DNA of 64,000 bases, from assembly GCF_028898845.1 (NCBI RefSeq), contig NZ_CP118574.1, positions 496,001 to 560,000 on the forward strand, read 5' to 3'. Positions 44,302 to 52,670 of the stretch are shown in pieces. A model generated the notes under the pieces. That model worked only from the letters and a program-made list of their open reading frames with translations. It searched no databases and was not told the DNA's origin. Source of the stretch: Streptomyces sp. WZ-12. Its GTDB lineage: Bacteria; Actinomycetota; Actinomycetes; Streptomycetales; Streptomycetaceae. Every line of letters begins with the position of its first letter. The stretch's first letter is position 1. Position numbers and translations under genes: made by a program.

Positions 44302-45495
44302 GTGAACTCGCCCCAACCACAGGCCCGTTCGGCCCGTCGACCCGGTCGCCACTTCCTCCAGATCCCCGGCCCCACCAACATCCCCGATCCGGTCCTGCGC
44401 GCCCTCGCCGCGCCCACCATCGACCACCGCGGGCCCGCCTTCACCGAGTTGGCCCGGAGCGTGCTGGCCCGGCTCGGCCCCGTCTTCGGCACCACCGGCC
44501 CCCTCGCGCTCTACCCCAGCTCCGGCACCGGTGCCTGGGAGGCCGCCCTGGTCAACACCCTCAGCCCCGGCGACCGCGTGCTGTTCTTCGAGACCGGCCA
44601 CTTCGCCGTGCTCTGGCGGGAGTTGGCCGAGCGGCTCGGCCTCGATGTCGAGATCGTCCCCGGCGACTGGCGCCACGGCGCCGACCCCGACACGCTCGCC
44701 GACCGCCTCGCCCACGATCCACACCACCGCATCAAGGCCGTCTGCGTCGTCCACAACGAGACGTCCACCGGCGTCACCAGCCGAATTCCCGCTCTGCGCA
44801 CGGCTCTTGACGAGGCATCACACCCGGCGTTGTTCCTGGTCGACACCGTCTCCTCGCTCGGCTCCACCGACTTCCGGCACGACGAGTGGGGCGTCGACGT
44901 CACCGTCACCGGCTCCCAGAAGGGCCTGATGCTCCCGCCCGGCCTCGGCTTCAACGCCATCGGCCCCCGCGCCCTCGAAGCCCACCGCACCGCCCGCCTG
45001 CCCCGCGCCTACTGGGACTGGGACCCCCTGCTCGACGCCGCCGAACACGGCCGCTTCCCCTACACCCCCGCCACCAACCTGCTCTACGGCCTCGACGTCG
45101 CCCTCGACCTGCTGACGGAGGAGGGACTGCCCGCGGTCTTCGCCAGGCACACCAGGCACGCCGCCGCCACCCGCGCCGCGGTCCGGGGCTGGGGCCTGAC
45201 CGTGCTCTGCGCCGACGCCCGCGAGTACTCCCCCACCCTCACCGCCGTGTTGATGCCCGACGGCCAGGACGCCGACGCGCTCCGCGCCACCGTCCTCGAC
45301 CGTTACGACATGTCCCTCGGCAGCGGCCTCGGCCGGCTCGCCGGGCGCGTCTTCCGCATCGGCCACCTCGGACAACTCAGCGATCTCCAACTGGCCGGGG
45401 CCCTGGCCGGCGTCCAAATGGGCCTGGCCGCCCACGGTTTCCCCTCCGACCCGGCCGGCCTGACCGCCGCCCTCGACGTCCTGGCCACCGCATGA
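44302..45495 (+). CDS. Class V aminotransferase (serine/alanine-glyoxylate type)
   Basis: A 397-residue PLP enzyme of the AGXT/SPT subgroup. Seen: the N-terminal FLQIPGPTNIPDPVLRA opening typical of alanine/serine-glyoxylate aminotransferases, SSGTGAWEAAL phosphate-binding helix, VVHNETSTG, Asp in LVDTVSSLGS, and the Schiff-base Lys in TGSQKGLMLPPG. Likely reaction: amino group transfer to glyoxylate, giving glycine. The GTG at 44302 follows GGAAGGGA. It precedes the FAD/Fe-S dehydrogenase by 64 bp, probably as one operon: the dehydrogenase would make glyoxylate from glycolate and this enzyme would remove it. Substrate choice is inferred from subgroup and context. Confidence 0.92.
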   Translation: MNSPQPQARSARRPGRHFLQIPGPTNIPDPVLRALAAPTIDHRGPAFTELARSVLARLGPVFGTTGPLALYPSSGTGAWEAALVNTLSPGDRVLFFETGHFAVLWRELAERLGLDVEIVPGDWRHGADPDTLADRLAHDPHHRIKAVCVVHNETSTGVTSRIPALRTALDEASHPALFLVDTVSSLGSTDFRHDEWGVDVTVTGSQKGLMLPPGLGFNAIGPRALEAHRTARLPRAYWDWDPLLDAAEHGRFPYTPATNLLYGLDVALDLLTEEGLPAVFARHTRHAAATRAAVRGWGLTVLCADAREYSPTLTAVLMPDGQDADALRATVLDRYDMSLGSGLGRLAGRVFRIGHLGQLSDLQLAGALAGVQMGLAAHGFPSDPAGLTAALDVLATA

Positions 45496-45559
45496 GCGGG
45501 CCCCTCGTCGAGACGTGCACGCCTGGCACAGGCACGGCCGAACGACAGGAGGTCCCGGC

Positions 45560-48463
45560 ATGAGCACCGCCGCCGAAGCGCTGCGCCGCCGCCTGGTACG
45601 CGATCTCGACGGGGAGGTCGCCTTCGACGACTACACCCGCCATCTGTACTCCCGCGACGCCAGCATGTACGCCATCACCCCGCTCGGCGTGGCCTTCCCC
45701 CGGCACGCCGACGACGTCGCCGCGGCCGTCCGCGCGGCCGCCGAACACGGCACCACCGTCACCGCCCGCGGCGCCGGCACCAGTCTCGCCGGTCAGACCG
45801 TCGGCGCGGGCCTGGTCCTGGACCTCTCCCGCCACCTCGACCGCATCACCGACCTCGACCCCGTCGCCCGCACCGCCCGCGTCCAACCCGGCGTCGTCCA
45901 GGACCAGCTCAACCGCGCCGCCGCCCCGCACGGCCTCGCCTTCGGCCCCGACACCTCCACCAGCAACCGCGCCACCCTCGGCGGCATGATCGGCAACAAC
46001 TCCGCGGGCAGCGGCTCGCTGCGCCACGGCATGACGATCGATCACGTCCTGGCGCTGGACGTGATCCTCGCCGACGGCACCACCGCCCGCCTCGCCCCGG
46101 TGGCCGAGCCCGAACGCGCCCGCCGCGCCGCCCGCGCCACCCTGGACGGCCGCATCCACCGCGAACTCCCCGCCCTCACCACCGCGCACGCCGAGGCGAT
46201 CGCCACCGGCTACCCCGCCCACTGGCGCCGCGCCGGCGGCTACCGCCTCGACCGCCTGGCCGCGGACGCCACCGCCGGACGCCCCTTCGACCCCGCTCGC
46301 TTCCTGGTCGGCTCCGAGGGCACCCTCGCCCTCGTCACCGCGGCCGACGTCCGCCTCGTGCCCAAGCCCTCCCACACCGTCATCGCCGTCGGCCACTTCA
46401 CCTCCGTCACCGCCGCCGTCGAGGCCACCGGCGACGCCCTGGCCTGCGACCCGGCGGCGGTCGAGCTGATGGACCGCACCATCCTCGACCTCGCCCGCCG
46501 CAAGATCGAGTACGCCTCGCTCGGCGACCTCCTGCACGGCGCCCCCGAAGCCCTCCTCTTCGTCACCCTCACCGGCGACGACCCGGACGAACTCCAGGGC
46601 AGACTGGCCGACTTGGCGGGTCGATGGCGCCGCCACGGCCATGGCTACCACACCCTGATCGCCGACACCCCCGCCGAACAGGCCGCCCTGCTGAAGGTCC
46701 GCAAGTCCTCCCTCGGCCTGCTCATGGCCGCCGGTTCGGGCACCGACCGCCCCCTGGCGTTCGTCGAGGACACCGCCGTCGACCCCACCCACCTGCCCGC
46801 CTACACCCGCCGCTTCAAGGCGATCCTCGACCGGCACGACATGACCGCCGGCTTCTACGGCCACGCCTCCGTCGGCTGTCTGCACATCCGCCCGTTCGTC
46901 GATCTCGCCGACCCCGCGCGGGTCGCCGCCATGCGCGCGGTCGCCGAGGAGGTCCGCGACCTCGCCGCGGAGTACGGCGGCGCCAACTCCAGCGAACACG
47001 GCGACGGCCTGGCCCGCAGCGAGTTCAACCGCCGGCTGTTCGGGGACGAGCTCTACGAGGCGATGCGTGCCGTGAAACGCCTCTTCGACCCCGACGCCCG
47101 CCTCAACCCTGGCAAGATCGTCGACGCCGGCCCGATGACCGACCACCTGCGCGATCCCGCCCTGCCGCCGGCCCCCGGCCTGCGCACCCGCCTGGACTTC
47201 GCGGACACCGGCGGCATGCGCGGCGCCGCCGACCGGTGCATGAACATCGGGCTGTGCCGCAAGGACGCCCACGGCACCATGTGCCCCTCCTACATGGCCA
47301 CCCGCGACGAACAGCACGCCACCCGGGGGCGCGCCGGCGCCCTCGTCAAGGCCCTGTCCGAGCCCGACCCCAAGGCGGCCCTCGGCGACGACCGCCTGCA
47401 CGAGATCCTCGACCTGTGCCTGATGTGCAAGGCATGCCAGAGCGAATGCCCCCTCGGCGTCGACGTGGCCGCCCTCAAGGCCGAGACCCTCTCCCACCAC
47501 CACGACACCCACGGCGTCCCGCTCCGCAGCCGCCTCTTCGCCGCCATCCGAACCCTCAACCGCCTCGGCTCCGCCACCGCTCCCCTCCCGAACCTGCTCC
47601 AACACACCCCCGGCGCCCGTCACTTGCTCTCCCGCCTGCTCGGCATCGCCACCGCCCGCCCCCTCCCCACTCCCCTCCGCGCCAACCTCATCCGCTGGCA
47701 CCGCCGACACACCCCACCCCAACGCCCCACACCGCTGGGCACCGTCACCTTCCTGGCCGACTCCTTCACCACCTACACCGAACCGACCCTCGGCCGCGCC
47801 GCCATCGAACTCCTCGAACTCGCCGGCTGGAACGTCCAGTTGGAGAGCCGCGGCTGCTGCGGCCGCGCCGCCTACTCCAAGGGCCTCCTCGACCGCGCCG
47901 CCGCCTCGTCCCTCTCCCTCGCCCGCCGACTGGCCACCACCGACGGCCCGATCACCGGCTGCGAACCCTCCTGCCTGTTCACCCTCCGCGACGAACACCT
48001 CCGCCTGCACCCCGACGACCCGGACGTCCGCAACGCCGCCGCACGCGTCCGCCAAACCGAGGAACTCCTCACCGAGGCGATCGACGCCGGACGCCTCCGC
48101 CTGCGCCCGGACAACCCCTACGCCGGGCGCCGCATCGTCTATCACGGGCACTGCCACCAGAAGGCGGAGGTCGGCACCGCCGCCACGGTGGACCTGCTGC
48201 GCCGCATCCCGGGCGCCGACGTCGTCGAACTCGACGCCGGCTGCTGCGGTATGGCCGGCTCCTTCGGCTTCGAGGCCGAACACTACGACCTGTCCCTCCG
48301 CATCGCCCGCGACCGCCTGGCCCCCGCCCTCACCACCGAACCCGCCACCACCGTCATCGCCGCCACCGGCGTCTCCTGCCGCCAACAAATCACCCACACC
48401 ACCCACCGTCCCGCCCACCATCCGCTCCAACTCATCCGGGACGCGCTCGCGGAGGGGCCTTGA
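45560..48463 (+). CDS. FAD-linked and Fe-S 2-hydroxyacid dehydrogenase (GlcD/D-lactate dehydrogenase type)
   Basis: 967 residues, a fusion of a PCMH-type FAD-binding flavoprotein (about 1-540; ARGAGTSLAGQTVGAGLVLD, FGPDTSTSNRATLGGMIGNN, GSEGTLALVTAA, HGDGLARSEFN), a ferredoxin-like region (about 555-650, with CLMCKACQSECPLG) and a C-terminal cysteine-rich domain pair (CCG motifs in ESRGCCGRAAYSK and LDAGCCGMAGSFGF). This single-chain layout is known for actinobacterial D-lactate/glycolate dehydrogenases feeding electrons to the respiratory chain. The ATG at 45560 has AGGAGG upstream. With the neighbouring permease, regulator and aminotransferase, a glycolate (or D-lactate) utilisation locus is inferred; sequence alone does not separate the two substrates. 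Confidence 0.93.
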   Translation: MSTAAEALRRRLVRDLDGEVAFDDYTRHLYSRDASMYAITPLGVAFPRHADDVAAAVRAAAEHGTTVTARGAGTSLAGQTVGAGLVLDLSRHLDRITDLDPVARTARVQPGVVQDQLNRAAAPHGLAFGPDTSTSNRATLGGMIGNNSAGSGSLRHGMTIDHVLALDVILADGTTARLAPVAEPERARRAARATLDGRIHRELPALTTAHAEAIATGYPAHWRRAGGYRLDRLAADATAGRPFDPARFLVGSEGTLALVTAADVRLVPKPSHTVIAVGHFTSVTAAVEATGDALACDPAAVELMDRTILDLARRKIEYASLGDLLHGAPEALLFVTLTGDDPDELQGRLADLAGRWRRHGHGYHTLIADTPAEQAALLKVRKSSLGLLMAAGSGTDRPLAFVEDTAVDPTHLPAYTRRFKAILDRHDMTAGFYGHASVGCLHIRPFVDLADPARVAAMRAVAEEVRDLAAEYGGANSSEHGDGLARSEFNRRLFGDELYEAMRAVKRLFDPDARLNPGKIVDAGPMTDHLRDPALPPAPGLRTRLDFADTGGMRGAADRCMNIGLCRKDAHGTMCPSYMATRDEQHATRGRAGALVKALSEPDPKAALGDDRLHEILDLCLMCKACQSECPLGVDVAALKAETLSHHHDTHGVPLRSRLFAAIRTLNRLGSATAPLPNLLQHTPGARHLLSRLLGIATARPLPTPLRANLIRWHRRHTPPQRPTPLGTVTFLADSFTTYTEPTLGRAAIELLELAGWNVQLESRGCCGRAAYSKGLLDRAAASSLSLARRLATTDGPITGCEPSCLFTLRDEHLRLHPDDPDVRNAAARVRQTEELLTEAIDAGRLRLRPDNPYAGRRIVYHGHCHQKAEVGTAATVDLLRRIPGADVVELDAGCCGMAGSFGFEAEHYDLSLRIARDRLAPALTTEPATTVIAATGVSCRQQITHTTHRPAHHPLQLIRDALAEGP

Positions 48464-48667
48464 GCACGGCGGACTGTCACCCCAGACAACTCCTGGCGCT
48501 ACTCGGCCCCCACCACCAACAAGCCGACCACCACCCCGCCATCACGCCCATCGCGCATGCGACGCAGTCTGCACCGACGACGGTGAGCGAGCGCCCGTCG
48601 GAACGCAGCCGGCGCCGTTAGGGCTTGTCCGAGCGATCTTCAGCAGGCCGCTGGGGGCGGCGTACTG

Positions 48668-49519
48668 CTACGGGTCTTGTAACTGAGTCACGCCATCAGG
48701 GCCTGGTACAGGTGAACGGAGGCGGGACCAGGACTCCGCCGCATCAGCCATCTTCCGAATCCACGATGCCTCGGATGACCGCTCTGCGAAGGTCCGATGC
48801 ATGCGTACGGTGGCGGCACAGAAGGCATCGATCGCCTGGGAGTCCGCTTCGGCCCACGCTTTGCAGCGGGCAGCCCAGGATTCCGCGTCGCCGGCCGAGT
48901 GGCCGGCCGCGATGAGCTGGACGACGAGGCACGCGGGGTCGATGAAGGCCGCGCCACGGGTGGGCCATGACCAGTCGACGGCCCACGTCCGGTCGTCCCC
49001 CATCATCACGTTGTCCGGGTTGATGTCGGTGAAAAGCAGCGTCCGGCCCTCGAACAACGAGGCATCGGCTTCTGCGGCGTACCGGTTCCAGCGTGTCTCC
49101 GTCCAAGCGTGGGCCTCAGGCGGGAGGGGCAATTCCCCGATCCGGTTGAGGACGTCCACGACGGCCGGGAGGTCGGGAGAGCCCGGCGTGAAGTCCGCCG
49201 GACGCCCCTCTACCGCCTCGAAGCCGAGGGCGATCCACTCGTCGTCCTCGGCCTGCCACCGCAGCGCGGGTGAGACGGTGCGCGCGTACGGGTTGACCTG
49301 CCGTTCCCGGATGAGGGAGGCACGCCGGCCACCGGGCCGGTTGCGGCAGGCTCTGACGAACACGGGCCCGCTCTCGCACTCGACCAGGGCCGTGACGTCG
49401 GAACTGTTCCCGCGCGGGGTGGCCCGCACCTCGTCCACGACCCCGGTGTACGGGTGCACCAACCTCCACAGTGCCTCGGTGTCAGGTGAGTTGATGTTCC
49501 TCAGCTCCTCGGGCTGCAC
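48668..49519 (-). CDS. APH-fold phosphotransferase family protein
   Basis: A 283-residue aminoglycoside-phosphotransferase-fold protein. Seen: nucleotide-lobe strands with the lysine-equivalent region in GPVFVRACRNRPGGR, the catalytic-loop equivalent LLFTDINPDNVMMG (Asp and Asn kept, the usual His replaced by Thr) and the metal-binding Asp in TWAVDWSWPTRG. The C-terminal helical part (ACLVVQLIAAGHSAGDAESW) is typical of a Streptomyces-specific subgroup of unknown substrate. The GTG at 49519 fits the family start (QPEELRNINSPD); earlier GTGs are possible. No resistance spectrum can be deduced. Convergent with the dehydrogenase operon. Confidence 0.85.
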   Translation of the reverse strand: MQPEELRNINSPDTEALWRLVHPYTGVVDEVRATPRGNSSDVTALVECESGPVFVRACRNRPGGRRASLIRERQVNPYARTVSPALRWQAEDDEWIALGFEAVEGRPADFTPGSPDLPAVVDVLNRIGELPLPPEAHAWTETRWNRYAAEADASLFEGRTLLFTDINPDNVMMGDDRTWAVDWSWPTRGAAFIDPACLVVQLIAAGHSAGDAESWAARCKAWAEADSQAIDAFCAATVRMHRTFAERSSEASWIRKMADAAESWSRLRSPVPGPDGVTQLQDP

Positions 49520-49540
49520 GAACTGCTGGGGTACCCCGGG

Positions 49541-49706
49541 GTGCACTCTCCGTCGCCCCGTCGAGTACCGCGAACAGGGCTGCGCCAACGTCCAGAACTG
49601 GATCGACACCAGCGTCGCCAAACTCAAGACCGCCTCGGCGCAGGCCCTCGCCGAGGCAGCGCTGAACATGTCATCGATCGAGTGGCAGAAGACCTATCTG
49701 GGCTGA
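49541..49706 (+). pseudogene. Short C-terminal coding fragment of unknown family
   Basis: The rightward frame RRPVEYREQGCANVQNWIDT then SVAKLKTASAQALAEAALNM and SSIEWQKTYLG to a stop at 49706 has good codon bias and helical character but no start; upstream it runs antisense into the APH-fold gene. I do not recognise the family. Probably the tail of a truncated gene. Confidence 0.35.
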
Positions 49707-49971
49707 GCACTGCCAGGATCGGCTGGCTGATTTCTCCGGGGTGAGTTTCTTCGGTCCTAGGTTGCAGCCGCGGATGGCACTGGCCTACTGCGTAGCGTTG
49801 CACCGTTTCGCAACGGCTGATCCCAGCAAGGCCGGTATTGCCCTCGGTAGGCCGAAGCGGTTCGGAAGCCGACAGCCGCCACCAGGCACCTGGAGCGGGA
49901 GCGGGAGCGGTCACCCAGCCGAACTTCGGTGCCTGGATGGCGCTGTCGCTCAGATGGGCACATCCAGGTAG
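49707..49971. other. No supported gene
   Basis: About 265 bp of mixed composition between two short coding fragments; no frame on either strand is convincing. Confidence 0.4.
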
Positions 49972-50136
49972 GTGCGCTTTGCCCTCGTAGTGAATGATGA
50001 TCGCGCCCTTTGGCCAGCCAACTGGGCGACCCTGGAACGCCCCGCCGACGTCATCGAACTCACCGTCGAGTTCTTCACCGACCAGCCCGTTCAGGGTGCC
50101 GACTACCTCATCGCCTTCGCGGCCGCTCCGGCCTGA
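49972..50136 (+). CDS. Possible small protein or gene fragment (54 aa)
   Basis: GTG at 49972 preceded by CAGGTAG gives 54 codons (VRFALVVNDDRALWPAN, LTVEFFTDQPVQGADYLI, ending FAAAPA) with strongly biased third positions. There is no recognised domain and it may be the tail of a truncated gene like the fragment just upstream. It is convergent with the MarR gene. Low confidence as an expressed gene. Confidence 0.3.
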   Translation: MRFALVVNDDRALWPANWATLERPADVIELTVEFFTDQPVQGADYLIAFAAAPA

Positions 50137-50202
50137 GCACAGTCCAGCGGATCGCGCTCGAACCGGTCACCAACTGGCCGCATTCCAGGATGAATTGACG
50201 CG

Positions 50203-50664
50203 TCACTCCTCCAGCGCCGTAGCCAGGCGGTCGAGGTCGGTGAGGAGTGCCGGGAGGCGTTGGGGTGGGATGGCCTCGACCATGCGTTGTTCGATGGCGT
50301 AGACGGCTTCCTGGACCGCGGCCAGGCGGTTGTGGCCCTCCTCCGTGAGGTGGGTGGGGCGGGCGCGGCCGTGGTCGGCGGTGGTGGGGCGGGTGATCAA
50401 ACCCGCTTCCTGTAGGCCGCGCAGGACGACGTTCGCGGACTGTCGGGTGACGAAGGTTGCGCGGGCGAGCTCGGCGTTGGACAACCCCGGGCGCACGGCG
50501 AGGAGTTCGAGGGTGGCGTACTGCGGGACGGTGAGCCCGTGTGTGCGCAGGACCTTGTCCATGGCGCCTCGGAGGGCGGCCTGGGCCCGTTTGATCAGGT
50601 AGCCCACGTGTTGGGTGACATCCGTGGCGGGGTGGGGCGGCTCGGCGGGCTTGCTCTCCTTCAT
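50203..50664 (-). CDS. MarR-family transcriptional regulator
   Basis: A 153-residue dimeric winged-helix regulator: LIKRAQAALRGAMDKVLRTH dimer helix, VPQYATLELLAVRPGLSNAE, recognition helix TFVTRQSANVVLRGLQEAGL (about residues 70-90), wing ITRPTTADHGRARPTHLTEEG. The ATG at 50664 lies inside one copy of its probable operator (ATGTCA-N6-TGACAT), with a second copy 46 bp away, so autorepression is likely. Divergent from a VOC-family gene, probably co-regulated. No cysteine is seen in the reading of the chain, so a thiol redox switch is unlikely and a small-molecule ligand more likely. Confidence 0.92.
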   Translation of the reverse strand: MKESKPAEPPHPATDVTQHVGYLIKRAQAALRGAMDKVLRTHGLTVPQYATLELLAVRPGLSNAELARATFVTRQSANVVLRGLQEAGLITRPTTADHGRARPTHLTEEGHNRLAAVQEAVYAIEQRMVEAIPPQRLPALLTDLDRLATALEE

Positions 50665-50680
50665 GTCAGCATTTTGACAT
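50663..50680. promoter_or_regulatory. MarR operator copy 1
   Basis: ATGTCA-GCATTT-TGACAT; overlaps the start codon of the marR-type gene, so binding would block its translation start region or elongating transcription. Confidence 0.75.
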
Positions 50681-50706
50681 AGCGGTGCCGGCCCTCCTAA
50701 TCTCAG

Positions 50707-50728
50707 CGATGTCAAAGTTTTGACATCG
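50707..50728. promoter_or_regulatory. MarR operator copy 2
   Basis: CGATGTCAAA-GT-TTTGACATCG, a perfect 22-bp palindrome containing the same ATGTCA-N6-TGACAT core, 35 bp before the VOC gene start. Confidence 0.8.
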
Positions 50729-50762
50729 ATGAGATTCTGACCTGCAGATGGAGGAAGTACCC

Positions 50763-51134
50763 ATGTCTGTAAGCATCGACGGCCCCAGCTTCGTCGCCCT
50801 GCAAGTTCGCGATGTGGACGCGGCGGCGGCCTTCTGCGAGCGGCATCTTGGCCTGCGGCGGGCCACGGTCTCACCGCCGCACGCGGTCGTGTTCGACACC
50901 GAGCCGATCCCGTTCGCCATCCGCGAGCTCCTCCCGGGCGTCGACCTCACCGAGACCGCGCGCCCCGGCCTCGGCGTGGCCCTCTGGTTCCGGACCTCGG
51001 ACGCGCACCGGCTCCACGACCAACTCGCCGCCGCCGGAGTCAAGATCCTCACCCCGCTGACGGACAGCCCCTTCGGGCCGATGTTCTCCTTCGAGGGCCC
51101 GGAGGGCTACGCACTCACCGCGCACGGAGGCTGA
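50763..51134 (+). CDS. VOC-family (glyoxalase/dioxygenase fold) protein
   Basis: A 123-residue vicinal-oxygen-chelate fold protein: SFVALQVRDVDAAAAFCERH opening strand-helix, a middle segment FRTSDAHRLHDQLAAAGVKI and the closing SFEGPEGYALTAHGG strand. The metal-binding positions are not the classic His/Glu set (first-strand position is Val/Ala rather than His), so it may be a binding or resistance-type VOC protein rather than a glyoxalase. The ATG at 50763 has GGAGGAAG upstream; an in-frame ATG at 50748 is inside that region. Divergent from the MarR regulator with two operator copies between, so it is probably the regulated target gene. Confidence 0.88.
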   Translation: MSVSIDGPSFVALQVRDVDAAAAFCERHLGLRRATVSPPHAVVFDTEPIPFAIRELLPGVDLTETARPGLGVALWFRTSDAHRLHDQLAAAGVKILTPLTDSPFGPMFSFEGPEGYALTAHGG

Positions 51135-51259
51135 CCGCGGCCGCCGGCCCGGTGGCCAGACACCCGGCGCCCACGACACGCACGGCAACGGGGAGTCGAG
51201 AGAGGGGAGGCAGTCAGCCTCCCCTCCTCGCGACTCCTCGGGCGTGACCGAGGTACTCG

Positions 51260-52345
51260 TCAGCCCTGCTTGCCGCGGATCTTGAACGGCAACGTCCCGT
51301 AGTAGAGCGACGTGTCGCCGGTTCCCACGGACACGCCCGCATCGACGTCGGCCAAGGGAGCGCCTCCCGCAACCGTCAGGCGCAGCCGGTAGACGGCGCT
51401 GGCGCCGGGCGCCAGCGGTGACTTGACCGTCGGGGTCAGCCCGGCGCTCATACCCGGGTCACAGCCGCTGGGCACCAACGCCACGCGCTGCCACCCGCGG
51501 CCGGCCACGTACTGCTGGAGCACCAGGTCCTTGGGCGCCACGGCGCGGTTTCCGCCCTGCCCGTAGGCGAAGTACCCGGCGTTGAGCGCCGGGTAGGCCC
51601 GCTTGGTGGTGTTCTTGACGGTGAGAGCGAACTCCTTCGCCGCACCGCCACGCGTCAGACTGGCACCGCGCGGCCAGCCGGTGACCGTGGTGGTGGGCCG
51701 GTCGACGATGGTGCTGCGCGCCGGCGCGCGGTAGGTGTGGCCGTGACCGTCGTTGACCGAAGCGGTCACGGTCAGGCGGCCGGGGCGGTCGATGGCCTGG
51801 ACGCGGAGGGCCACCGTGGCGGGGCGACCGGCGCTCGCCGGCTCCGAGACGGGGAAGGAGAACGTCCCCTTCTCCGGATGTGCGTCACTGGTCGGTTGGT
51901 GATCCAGGTCGACCCAACGGTGACTCTTTGTGTCATATCGCTGCATCAGGAGAGAGTCGGCGATGAAGCCCTGCGTGGTGACGTCCAGGCGGACGGTGCC
52001 CTTGGAGACCGGGGTGCGCAGGGTGACGTTCGAGGATGACCAGAGGCCGATGGGCGCCTCGGGAGCGAGACCGTAGGAGAGCTTCTGCGCCGCGTTACCG
52101 GTGACGACCGTGGTCGGGGCGCCTTCCCGTCCCGCCGCGGTGTTCGCCCGCGTCGCCGCGCTCATGGGTCCCGTCACCGCGGCGCCGCAGTTCGGGACGG
52201 TCCGCGCTCCCGCAGCCCGCTGCACGGTGGCCGCCTGCCCAGGAGCCGCCGCGCCCATCACCAGGGCCAGCCCGGCGGCCACCGCCGCCGCAGAACCGGC
52301 GGTCGCCTTCCGGCCAGTCACGGACTGTTGCGCTATACGTGCCAT
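51260..52345 (-). CDS. Secreted protein of unknown function
   Basis: A 361-residue protein with a Sec-type signal peptide: basic start (MARIAQQSVTGRKATAG), hydrophobic core AAAVAAGLALVMGAAAP and a likely AQA cleavage near residue 38. The mature part has beta-sandwich-like repeats of hydrophobic strands (VRLDVTTQGFIADSLLMQRY, RPATVALRVQAIDRPGRLTV, AVYRLRLTVAGGAPLADV), suggestive of two or three Ig-like domains. There is no LPXTG sorting signal and no catalytic motif that I recognise. The ATG at 52345 follows GGGGG. The lone cysteines (one near residue 53, one near 300) might form a disulfide. Function unknown. Confidence 0.85.
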   Translation of the reverse strand: MARIAQQSVTGRKATAGSAAAVAAGLALVMGAAAPGQAATVQRAAGARTVPNCGAAVTGPMSAATRANTAAGREGAPTTVVTGNAAQKLSYGLAPEAPIGLWSSSNVTLRTPVSKGTVRLDVTTQGFIADSLLMQRYDTKSHRWVDLDHQPTSDAHPEKGTFSFPVSEPASAGRPATVALRVQAIDRPGRLTVTASVNDGHGHTYRAPARSTIVDRPTTTVTGWPRGASLTRGGAAKEFALTVKNTTKRAYPALNAGYFAYGQGGNRAVAPKDLVLQQYVAGRGWQRVALVPSGCDPGMSAGLTPTVKSPLAPGASAVYRLRLTVAGGAPLADVDAGVSVGTGDTSLYYGTLPFKIRGKQG

Positions 52346-52670
52346 ATTGCCCCCACTTCATACCGGACGCACCGCTGTGCATCTCTGCGAGTGAGGAGTC
52401 GACTCTGCCGCACGAGGTTCCCGCAAGCTCTGAAATGGCGCGTTTTGATGGGAAAACTTCGCTCTCGCAGCCACCTGCGGTCCTGAACGCTCATGCTACG
52501 TACGGGCATTGTCGACGTTGCGATCGGGTGGAGCGACCGGCCTCCCCTCCTCGATGTCGCCTCGCCGTACTCCCCGTGGGTAGCGTCGCCTTGATATCCA
52601 GTGCGTGCCGTTGACTGTCCAGACGGTTCGCGCCGCAAGGTTCTCCAGACCTAGGGAGATGAGTCGGGAC
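52346..52670. other. Divergent promoter region, no gene
   Basis: About 325 bp between the leftward secreted-protein gene and the rightward phosphotransferase gene. No supported frame; the AT-richer part near 52430-52500 probably holds the promoters. Confidence 0.5.

Noticed and set aside
45377..48430. Very long leftward open frame (over 1000 codons) opposite the FAD/Fe-S dehydrogenase
   Set aside because: It is the antisense shadow of a gene with clear motifs and ribosome binding site; its Gly/Gln/Ala-rich translation and lack of domains are typical of complement frames in GC-rich DNA.
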